Assembly (NCBI GenBank): GCA_023144145.1
Contig: JAGLGG010000113.1
Span: 1 to 11,229, forward strand
DNA: 11,229 nucleotides
Reading direction: 5' to 3'
Source of the DNA: Anaerolineales bacterium
GTDB taxonomy: Bacteria > Chloroflexota > Anaerolineae > Anaerolineales > E44-bin32
The notes under the pieces were generated by a model, which saw only the letters and a list, made by a program, of their open reading frames with translations, had not been told where the DNA came from and did not search any database. Below are positions 5,364 to 11,229 of the stretch, piece by piece (positions within the stretch are counted from its first letter, which is position 1; each line of letters starts with the position of its first letter). The position numbers were made by a program, and so were the translations under genes.

Positions 5364-6401
5364 TTATTGAGGACCATCAGCCAGAAGCTTGCTCACCTTC
5401 TCAGTTGTAACGATCGTTTCCAAGTTCGAACTATTCACTCCCTCGGAAGAGTTTCCGTTCACTGCTTGGTATCGCTCCATTATGGAAACTTGTGTCGCCA
5501 TCGCACGTAATACACGAAATTCCTTCTCCCGTAGCCTTTGGTGGTAAAGCCACGCCAACCCTCTTTTGAACACACTCAAGGGTTCTTTGAGAAAATGACC
5601 GAAATCTGATCGAACGATCGGCTGTGGATGTAGGAGAAACAGAATACTGCTCTGACCATGTTCTTCCGGTAACTCGATAGCCCTCATGTTATAGGTATCT
5701 TCGGCTACACTAATTGTCGCACCCGTTCCATTACGGCGACCACGCAGCGCAGTTTGAAAGTCTCCCGGAGCGAGTGCTTTGAAATCCCAACCCTTATCGA
5801 TGAGAGTTCGAGCGGGTTGATTAGCAAAGATCACTTCCCCCTCCTCATTGACCAACATGACTGCATCTGGAAGAGAAAGAAGGATGCGCAGCGATCCGTC
5901 AGTCACTTGCTTGGCAGTGGTCGCTTCAGGCTCCAATGGAATTGGCTCATCCACGGGTGCAGGATCCATCACGGGTGCAGGTTCAGGAATTTCAGATGCA
6001 GGAGCCGATCCGGCAGATAGCTTCAGCTGACGGTATTCAAGTGCCTTCATCACAACGTGATCGAACACCAACAAATCATCAAAAGGTTTCGTAAGATAAA
6101 GAAATGCATCTTTTTCAAGTGCTTCCAATGCAATTTCAATGGTCCCGCCACCGGTGATGACTATAACTTGAGTCAGCGGATCCTTCTCTTTTGTGGACTC
6201 AAGGATGTCTAAGCCAGTTGCAATGGGCATGTATATGTCGGTCACGACAAGATCATAATGGTTCCGCTGGATGTACTCGAGAGCCTCACCGCCATTACTT
6301 GCACGGTCAAGGTTGCACCCTAACCGCTCTAATCGACGCGACATGAGATCGAGCAGAACATCGTCGTCATCGACGATAAGTACACGTGCGTTCTTGGTCA
6401 T
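5364..6401 (-). CDS. Receiver-PAS protein ending after a histidine-kinase H-box, no ATPase domain
   Basis: This is a 345-residue soluble protein. Residues 5-122 are an intact receiver: acidic pocket D11/D12, phosphoacceptor D55 (VVTDIYMP), T83 and K105 (YLTKPF). A Pro/Glu-rich linker spans 131-165. Residues about 170-258 read as a PAS fold (LSLPDAVMLVNEEGEVIFANQPARTLI). Residues 265-280 (SDFGHFLKEPLSV) match the DHp H-box pattern H-E-L-R-T-P-L, with H269 and P274 conserved. The protein stops 76 residues later without any ATPase domain. It is paralogous in layout to the gene upstream (REC-PAS-H-box-like-ATPase), so it looks like a shortened relative. ATG 6401 is preceded by AAAGGAAG nine bases away. 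It is the last gene of the minus operon, 74 bases after its neighbour. A role as phosphate sink, H-box receiver or adaptor for the operon kinase is inference. Confidence 0.85.
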   Translation of the reverse strand: MTKNARVLIVDDDDVLLDLMSRRLERLGCNLDRASNGGEALEYIQRNHYDLVVTDIYMPIATGLDILESTKEKDPLTQVIVITGGGTIEIALEALEKDAFLYLTKPFDDLLVFDHVVMKALEYRQLKLSAGSAPASEIPEPAPVMDPAPVDEPIPLEPEATTAKQVTDGSLRILLSLPDAVMLVNEEGEVIFANQPARTLIDKGWDFKALAPGDFQTALRGRRNGTGATISVAEDTYNMRAIELPEEHGQSSILFLLHPQPIVRSDFGHFLKEPLSVFKRGLAWLYHQRLREKEFRVLRAMATQVSIMERYQAVNGNSSEGVNSSNLETIVTTEKVSKLLADGPQ

Positions 6402-6410
6402 GTCTACCCA

Positions 6411-6418
6411 CTTCCTTT
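6411..6418 (-). promoter_or_regulatory. Ribosome binding site of the REC-PAS gene
   Basis: AAAGGAAG on the minus strand lies nine bases before ATG 6401 and supports that start. Confidence 0.6.
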
Positions 6419-6475
6419 CAGTTACTCTTAATTCTACCGGTTCCAGTTATCTTGATATTATTTACAAATCTCTAT

Positions 6476-7900
6476 TCAGTTGGCTGGCAAGCAAAACGCT
6501 ACCAATGCCTCCTGTTTATCACTCCTCCAACTCCACAACCGACTTTCCAATCTGAGCAGAAGATATTTTGCGAATGCCAGGTGAATCTCCGATCGTTCAA
6601 TCTTTCCTTCATCTTCCCGATAATACTGTCCATTGGTTTTTTCTATCGGCTGATATATTGTAGAATCTGAATTACTAATTTGGAACCATACTCGATCGGA
6701 TTGATCGCCGCGACAGGTAATTGTCGTCGTACTGGATCCCCTTCCCATATCCAAAGCCCGATGTAGAAGATGTTTCAAGGCATAGTGTAATTGTTGAGAA
6801 TTGACTTCCACAAAAGGAAGTTCTTCATCTGTGTTCCAATGGATTTCATGTTGATACCCCTCATGAAAATCCCGAATGAGCCGCTCGTTCTCCTTACTCA
6901 TAAATATAGCAAGAGGCACCTTCGTTGAATTATCCGGATCCAAATTGTATTCAAAGGCGCCAAGATCAAAGGTGTACGCCACTTCTCTTTCAATGTAATC
7001 CTTTATTGCTGTGACCTTTTCAGCAACCTGAGCACCATTGCTGCTGATTAGGTTCTCAAGGTCGTCTAGAATCGACTTAGCCATAAAAACCGGTTGTTTA
7101 ACTTTTTCTCCCAGGCTTATAAGATTTCGAATAATAAATGATTCGATACGCTTCTGAGTTGCTGCATCATGAAGTGTCAATACCCACCCACCAGAATTTC
7201 CAATATCTGATTGCATGGGCGAAATACTCATGATTTGAGTTTTATCCTCAGGCCAGTCTACTTCTACATTCGCGGATTTAGGGCAGCCAAGGGCTCGCCA
7301 TTGAGATATCAATCCAGCCAGCCGTTCGGGCAATCTAAACTCCTTATCAGAATCCTCCAGATCGTGTATTGCTAAGTGTCGAGCAATATCTGCACTCGCA
7401 ACTATCACCTGGCCTTCATTATCAACGGCCAAAATGGCGTTGCTTGTATTTGTCAAAACAACCCGAAGTTTATCTGCGCCTTGAATGAGCCGCCTTCGCA
7501 ATACTTCCTTCTCAATCTTCAGCCTTCGATGTTCTCCCGCTCTTTCAACAGCAAGCGAAAGCTCACCCATTATTTCTAATGGCTTTGTGAGATAATCAAA
7601 TGCTCCATCTTCTCTTAGTGCAGATATGGCCATTTCTAATGAAGGTGCTGCGGTAATTACTATCACTTCCAAAAGCGGGTCCAGCTTCTTCGCATACCGT
7701 AAAAGTTCTAGTCCGCTCATTCCCGGCATCATCAAATCGGTTACCAGAACATTGAATGGACCGCTGGATTGCAAAGCATGCAAACCCTGTTTACCGTCTA
7801 ATGCAGAATCGACCTGATGACCTTTCCTCTGAAGGTGATGTACCATGAGATCGAGGAAAGCCGGGTTATCATCAACGACGAGAAGTTTCTCTGCCGACAC
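6476..7900 (-). CDS. Receiver-PAS-pseudo-histidine kinase
   Basis: This is a 474-residue soluble protein. Residues 4-122 are an intact receiver (D10/D11, phosphoacceptor D55, T83, K106). A helix (120-140) leads to a PAS-like domain (about 142-245). Residues 250-310 align with a DHp helix pair (ESFIIRNLISLGEKVKQPVFMAKSIL), but the phosphoacceptor His position is E265 while P270 is kept. Residues about 325-474 follow the ATPase fold: the N-box helix QQLHYALKHLLHRALDM has R381 where the Mg-binding Asn belongs, the G1 box is NSDSTI without its Asp-x-Gly-x-Gly, and the G2 box (about 437-455) has no glycines. All catalytic motifs are therefore lost although the fold signature persists to the last strand (ALVAFCLPAN), which suggests selection for a pseudokinase. 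The start is GTG 7900, three bases after the stop of the sensor kinase, with AGGAG in that gene's last codons, so translation is coupled. It may bind and modulate the operon kinase; that is inference. Confidence 0.87.
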   Translation of the reverse strand: MSAEKLLVVDDNPAFLDLMVHHLQRKGHQVDSALDGKQGLHALQSSGPFNVLVTDLMMPGMSGLELLRYAKKLDPLLEVIVITAAPSLEMAISALREDGAFDYLTKPLEIMGELSLAVERAGEHRRLKIEKEVLRRRLIQGADKLRVVLTNTSNAILAVDNEGQVIVASADIARHLAIHDLEDSDKEFRLPERLAGLISQWRALGCPKSANVEVDWPEDKTQIMSISPMQSDIGNSGGWVLTLHDAATQKRIESFIIRNLISLGEKVKQPVFMAKSILDDLENLISSNGAQVAEKVTAIKDYIEREVAYTFDLGAFEYNLDPDNSTKVPLAIFMSKENERLIRDFHEGYQHEIHWNTDEELPFVEVNSQQLHYALKHLLHRALDMGRGSSTTTITCRGDQSDRVWFQISNSDSTIYQPIEKTNGQYYREDEGKIERSEIHLAFAKYLLLRLESRLWSWRSDKQEALVAFCLPAN

Positions 7901-7903
7901 CGA

Positions 7904-9916
7904 TTATTCTCCTGTACCTCTAGGCAGAGGCTGATCGTATGGAAGTTTAATTATGAACACGGTTCCTTTCCCAGGCTGGCTCTTCACATTTATTCGCCCG
8001 CGGTGCTTGGCGACAATTCCATAACTAACTGACAGCCCCAGCCCTGTGCCCTCTCCTTCAGACTTAGTAGTAAAAAATGGGTCAAAGATACGGCGCAGGT
8101 TTTCTTCCGGAATTCCAACCCCAACATCCTGAACTCGTAAGACTATGCCCTTATCCTCTCGCATGAGCTGAACCGTCAGCTTTCCACCATCTGGCATCGC
8201 TTGGATTGCGTTTTGAAAGAGATTCACCAGAACTTGCTCAATCTGCGTGGCGTCGTATGTGACCATAACTGGATCATCTGGTGTTTCTATGACGACTTCG
8301 ACTTTTCCTTTTCGAGCGAGATAATCGGTCAACCTACTCGAAGTTCGAATAGTTTCACAAAAGTTTTGACGTTTCATGGCAGGAGTTGCTTGTCGTGCGA
8401 ATTTTAGCAAATCGGTAATGATTTTGTTCGCGCGATTAGCATTATCCTGAATGGTTTTTAATTGCTCAGTAGCTTCTGTAGAAAGTAGAACCTCTTCTTG
8501 CAGCTCCTCTGCCAAACCCTTTATCACCGCTAAGGGGTTTTTCACATCATGGACAATACCCGCGGTGAGCTGTCCCGTCGCCGCTAGTTTTTCGGATTGA
8601 ATCAGTTGTTGTTGGGTCGATTGCAATCGTGCATTTGCTTTTGCGAGTTCCTCATTTCGCTCCAATGTTTCTGCATACAATCGCGCCGCCTGAGCTGTGC
8701 GTTTACGAAGCCGGAATGTCATCAAGTCAAATACTGCTGCCAGGTCACCGATTTCATCAGATCGCTTAAATCCAGTTCTTTGATTGAGATCCCCTTCGGC
8801 AACAGCCTTCGACACCGAACGCAGCTTAAGAATTGGTTTTGCGATACTCTGCGAGAGAAGATACCCAATAATGATCACCGCTAGCGTAGCCAAGGAGAAT
8901 ATGACTCCGAACGTGTTCCTACTGGTGCCTTCAGCAGTTACGACATAATTACTTCGTAAAGCTACGCCTAGAATTCCGACCGGTCTCTTACGAACCTCCA
9001 AATGTGAGTATTTCGCCTGGTAGCTGTTTTCTCCAATATTAATTTCCTTCGTTTCAGCTTCACCCGAATTTGGAATACTGCTTTGTGTGAGTTCGAAAAT
9101 TTCCTTCTCTTCCTCTGCATGGGCGAATGTCGAGGTCAACAAATTCCCATCTGCGTCGAGAATAACCAGTATCTGGGCGAACGCTTCTTCATTAATTAGT
9201 CCAAGCAGAGTATCAAGACGAGTGCCTACCATTAAAACGCCGATTAGTTCGTTAGTCTCATCTTTAACAGGCGCGCTCGTATAGAGATAAGGTCCAAAAC
9301 GCGTATTCAGAAGCCCGGCGTATTTATCACCCAGTTGATCTACATCACTAGACAGAATTTTGCTGACGATTTCGTAAGAGGAAAAATCCGTTCCCTCGTA
9401 TACACCATATCTGCCTGAAACAGGATCCTGGGCAAGCGTTATAATCTCGCGACCATCAAGGTTCACCGCGCTAACCACTTCTACCTCGTTATTCAACGCC
9501 AATGGCCAGAGGATGTCTTGTAACCTTGAACCATCTTCACTCAGGAAAGCTTCCGGAACTCCTTCTGTAAAGGCCATCAATCGTAGATCAGCTAGATGGT
9601 CTTGCTCCTTGCGAACAATGCCGTCAGCTGCAATTTCACTGACTGCATCTAATTGGTTGAAGAATCTTTCACGCACCGATGAGGCGACGAGGCGAGTGAC
9701 AATAAATGTTCCGATCATCGCGGTTAGCAGTGTGAGAATGAGATAAGGAATGATCAACTTGGCTTTCAATCCTGATAGGCGGCCTAGGAGCTTCGAAATG
9801 AGTGATTCCGAACTTTCCTGAGGCTCGTCCCCAGGATCACGGGGTGATCTCTTTATTTCCTGATCCTCGATTTCTTTTGTTGTCCTCTGTTTGCCCGTTG
9901 CTAATGCCGATTTCAT
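7904..9916 (-). CDS. Membrane sensor histidine kinase, dCACHE-HAMP-HisKA-HATPase
   Basis: This 670-residue protein is the only complete kinase of the operon. A charged cytosolic N-terminus (1-50) precedes transmembrane segment 1 (about 53-77). Residues 78-335 form an extracytoplasmic double-CACHE-like sensor, with two PAS-like beta-rich repeats near 145-235 and 248-325 (SAVNLDGREIITLAQDP; LVILDADGNLLTSTF). Segment 2 is about 335-356, HAMP about 357-408, and a coiled coil (408-445) leads to the DHp domain with GIVHDVKNPLAVIKG and phosphoacceptor H456. The ATPase domain has the N-box NLFQNAIQAM (N569), G1 DVGVGIP (D597, G599, G601), F-box FDPFFTTK and G2 GEGTGLGLSVSYGIV (G623-G627). The H-D-x-K-N-P-L form of the H-box resembles NtrB/AtoS-type kinases. 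CACHE sensors commonly bind small ligands outside the cell; the ligand here is unknown. ATG 9916 is preceded by AAGAGG. It lies 57 bases after the GGDEF gene and three bases before the pseudokinase gene. Confidence 0.93.
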   Translation of the reverse strand: MKSALATGKQRTTKEIEDQEIKRSPRDPGDEPQESSESLISKLLGRLSGLKAKLIIPYLILTLLTAMIGTFIVTRLVASSVRERFFNQLDAVSEIAADGIVRKEQDHLADLRLMAFTEGVPEAFLSEDGSRLQDILWPLALNNEVEVVSAVNLDGREIITLAQDPVSGRYGVYEGTDFSSYEIVSKILSSDVDQLGDKYAGLLNTRFGPYLYTSAPVKDETNELIGVLMVGTRLDTLLGLINEEAFAQILVILDADGNLLTSTFAHAEEEKEIFELTQSSIPNSGEAETKEINIGENSYQAKYSHLEVRKRPVGILGVALRSNYVVTAEGTSRNTFGVIFSLATLAVIIIGYLLSQSIAKPILKLRSVSKAVAEGDLNQRTGFKRSDEIGDLAAVFDLMTFRLRKRTAQAARLYAETLERNEELAKANARLQSTQQQLIQSEKLAATGQLTAGIVHDVKNPLAVIKGLAEELQEEVLLSTEATEQLKTIQDNANRANKIITDLLKFARQATPAMKRQNFCETIRTSSRLTDYLARKGKVEVVIETPDDPVMVTYDATQIEQVLVNLFQNAIQAMPDGGKLTVQLMREDKGIVLRVQDVGVGIPEENLRRIFDPFFTTKSEGEGTGLGLSVSYGIVAKHRGRINVKSQPGKGTVFIIKLPYDQPLPRGTGE
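7909..7913 (-). promoter_or_regulatory. Ribosome binding site inside the kinase gene deciding a GTG start
   Basis: AGGAG on the minus strand lies eight bases before GTG 7900 and within the last codons of the upstream sensor kinase gene. It supports coupled translation from a non-ATG start. Confidence 0.7.
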
Positions 9917-9924
9917 ACCAATAT

Positions 9925-9930
9925 CCTCTT
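9925..9930 (-). promoter_or_regulatory. Ribosome binding site of the sensor kinase gene
   Basis: AAGAGG on the minus strand lies eight bases before ATG 9916 and supports that start. No terminator-like hairpin separates it from the preceding GGDEF gene. Confidence 0.6.
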
Positions 9931-9973
9931 GAATTAAGGAAGCTCCCGACCTGCATTCCCATTAATATACAAT

Positions 9974-10975
9974 TCAATTTTCGCCAGTGTCATCACTGCT
10001 GTTTCCGTCAACGTTTTCGCTCTTGTCATCCGAAGGATCGAAAGTGCCTTCCTTCCGATAGGTGAATATTTTCGTACTCTTCGATCGTTTGGCTTGATAA
10101 AGTGCTTGATCTACAGCATGAAGATAGCCCTGAGGAGTTCCAAACTCCTCTCCCCATTGCCCCACGCCTACACTTATCGAGATGGTTACCTCCTCGAACG
10201 GCTCGCCAGTGATTTCTCTTCGAACCCGTTTTGCTACTTCTGTAGCCACATCTAAGCCTGCCTCAGGGAGAAGTACCAGAAATTCATCGCCCCCGATCCT
10301 GGCTGCCATATCTACCCGACGAGTGTGAGTTCGAATTGCGTCGGCAACTTGCTTAAGCACGGAATCCCCTGCAGGATGTCCGTATGTGTCATTGATTGGC
10401 TTTAGGTCATCAATATCCACCATAATTAATGAAAGTGGCCTTCCGTAGCGCCTTGCTCTCTCGACTTCACTTGCAAGGGTTTCTTTCACTTTGTGCCGGT
10501 TATATAAACCCGTCAATTGATCGGTCAGCGCAAGGCGTTGAACCTCTTGAAATAGCCGTTCGTTCTCACGAATAAGATGCCTTCGTTCTAATGCTCTAGA
10601 TAAAGTCATCTCAAAAATTGTCAGAGAATCCAAGGGTTTGGTCAGATAATCATAGACCCCGGCACGTATCGCTTCTATTGCAGTCTCTAGGGAGGCACTT
10701 CCGGTCATGAGGATCGCTTCCATGTCGGGATCCGTGCGTTGGGCCTCACGGATGACATCCAACCCAGTTGCACCCGGCATGTAAAGATCCATCACAAGTA
10801 TGTCGAAGGATTTTTGCCTGATCGCCTCCAACGCTTCCGTTCCATCAGAAGCCTCATCGACCGATAGACCCATTTTCTTCGCCCGATGAACCAACAGTCG
10901 CCGAAAATCCTCATCGTCATCAGCAATTAGAGCCTTCCCAATGGAAGTTTCATGCCCTAAGATATCCCCGCTCAA
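9974..10975 (-). CDS. Receiver-GGDEF diguanylate cyclase response regulator
   Basis: This is a 333-residue soluble protein with the preferred TTG start. Residues about 13-128 form an intact receiver: D19/D20, phosphoacceptor D63 (VMDLYMPG), T91 and K113 (YDYLTKPL). A signalling helix (129-150) leads to the GGDEF domain, which begins LTDQLTGLYNRHK. It has metal/substrate residues in MVDIDDLKPINDTYGH (D187, N195, D196), the intact signature G228-G-D-E-F232, and the inhibitory-site pattern R219-R-V-D222 at the usual spacing. It should make c-di-GMP from two GTP when the receiver is phosphorylated, with product inhibition. The acidic tail (308-333) is poorly conserved in style. An open frame continues upstream to ATG 11068 (364 residues), but that ATG lacks a ribosome binding site. 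A perfect AGGAGG sits eight bases before TTG 10975, which gives the usual short lead into the receiver. It is the first gene of the minus operon and probably a target of the kinase encoded next. Confidence 0.9.
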   Translation of the reverse strand: MSGDILGHETSIGKALIADDDEDFRRLLVHRAKKMGLSVDEASDGTEALEAIRQKSFDILVMDLYMPGATGLDVIREAQRTDPDMEAILMTGSASLETAIEAIRAGVYDYLTKPLDSLTIFEMTLSRALERRHLIRENERLFQEVQRLALTDQLTGLYNRHKVKETLASEVERARRYGRPLSLIMVDIDDLKPINDTYGHPAGDSVLKQVADAIRTHTRRVDMAARIGGDEFLVLLPEAGLDVATEVAKRVRREITGEPFEEVTISISVGVGQWGEEFGTPQGYLHAVDQALYQAKRSKSTKIFTYRKEGTFDPSDDKSENVDGNSSDDTGEN

Positions 10976-10983
10976 TTTCAATG

Positions 10984-10989
10984 CCTCCT
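10984..10989 (-). promoter_or_regulatory. Ribosome binding site for the internal TTG start of the GGDEF gene
   Basis: AGGAGG on the minus strand is the full consensus and lies eight bases before TTG 10975, in frame with the receiver. It is the best Shine-Dalgarno in the operon and argues against the longer start at 11068. Confidence 0.65.
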
Positions 10990-11013
10990 GTTGATGCTCA
11001 GCGACGCGGGAAG

Positions 11014-11032
11014 TACCTGGTAAAACCAGGTA
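11014..11032 (-). promoter_or_regulatory. Leader hairpin upstream of the GGDEF operon
   Basis: TACCTGG (11014-11020) and CCAGGTA (11026-11032) are exact complements around a five-base loop. The hairpin lies about 25 bases upstream of AGGAGG. If translation starts at 10975, it is in the untranslated leader. Flanking GACG/CGTC (11046-11043 and 11006-11003, minus strand) could close an outer helix. I cannot match it to a known riboswitch class. Confidence 0.4.
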
Positions 11033-11128
11033 GCTTAGCCAACGTCTACCCATAAAAATCACATTCATGATACATTCGTAATCATCAAAAAATACTTACA
11101 ATTCCCCTACACCAGTGAAATCCATAAA

Positions 11129-11176
11129 GGCGCCTCCTGCCCTGGAAAATTCGGTCTATTTTCAAGCAGAGGCGTC
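11129..11176 (-). terminator. Candidate terminator hairpin at the right edge
   Basis: On the minus strand GACGCCTCTGC (11176-11166) pairs with GCAGGAGGCGCC (11140-11129), with one bulge and one mismatch. An inner GAAAAT/ATTTTC pairing lies at 11163-11158 and 11150-11145. Only TTTA follows, so the U-tract is short. It would separate the GGDEF operon from whatever lies to the right. Confidence 0.4.
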
Positions 11177-11229
11177 TCCTATACCGCCGGTTTGCCCGGG
11201 CGTGGGACCCTGGGCAGCTACTCTGTGGT
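11162..11229 (-). CDS. Possible C-terminal end of an unidentified minus-strand gene (partial)
   Basis: The minus strand entering from the right edge is open for 21 codons (ending ...GQTGGIGDASA) before a TGA at 11164-11162. The G+C-rich codons and the hairpin that follows fit a gene 3' end. The stretch is too short to identify. A competing plus-strand frame, open from GTG 11116 to the window end, cannot be excluded. Confidence 0.25.
   Translation of the reverse strand, partial: HRVAAQGPTPGQTGGIGDASA

Noticed and set aside
11116..11229. Plus-strand frame from GTG 11116 running off the right edge
   Set aside because: No ribosome binding site, Pro-rich with no motif, and it passes through both arms of the hairpin. 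It cannot be judged without more sequence.
1..11229. CRISPR arrays, tRNA/rRNA genes, insertion sequences, toxin-antitoxin or phage genes
   Set aside because: I looked on both strands and saw no regular repeat-spacer series, no cloverleaf or rRNA-like sequence, no transposase motifs and no mobile-element ends.

Overview
The window reads as a chromosomal segment of a free-living bacterium with moderate G+C. It is rich in signal transduction and has no sign of phage or conjugative transfer. The dispersed TTGAGCGAAGCGAA...TTAGAATGACAG-type repeat at the left edge, the CBS-ACT protein, the Tat-exported YkuD L,D-transpeptidase and the many receiver-plus-degenerate-kinase proteins fit a member of the Chloroflexota (Anaerolineae-like). 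That assignment is inference from gene style; no rRNA or marker gene is present.

Layout. 1-386 is a gene-free stretch with short repeats. 387-2134 (+) holds a CBS-CBS-ACT regulator and a Tat-dependent L,D-transpeptidase. 2135-2479 is a convergent intergenic region packed with dyads, including an intrinsic terminator that serves the minus-strand gene. 2480-3811 (-) is a protein with a degenerate histidine-kinase-type ATPase domain followed by two receivers, the second lacking its phosphoacceptor Asp. It is divergent from 3965-5040 (+), a PPM/SpoIIE-type phosphatase translationally coupled to a small P-loop protein. 5041-5363 has no convincing gene but contains several hairpins. 5364-10975 (-) is a four-gene operon, transcribed right to left: REC-GGDEF diguanylate cyclase, membrane dCACHE-HAMP histidine kinase, REC-PAS-pseudokinase, and REC-PAS protein ending after an H-box. 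The right edge carries a hairpin and possibly the last codons of another minus-strand gene.

How the genes may work together. In the minus operon only the 670-residue kinase has a full set of catalytic motifs (H456, N569, D597/G599/G601, G623/G625/G627). The three genes packed around it each carry an intact receiver, and these receivers are recognisably alike. The simplest model is a branched phosphorelay in which one extracellular-sensing kinase feeds a c-di-GMP synthase and two receiver-pseudokinase proteins that modulate or compete for phosphoryl flow. The divergent phosphatase/P-loop pair and the ATPase-REC-REC protein form a second, smaller signalling module. It recalls partner-switching kinase/phosphatase pairs, but no STAS protein or sigma factor is present. 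No DNA-binding output domain occurs anywhere in the window.

Non-ATG starts matter here: TTG at 3811, GTG at 7900 and probably TTG at 10975 are each supported by a well-placed Shine-Dalgarno sequence.
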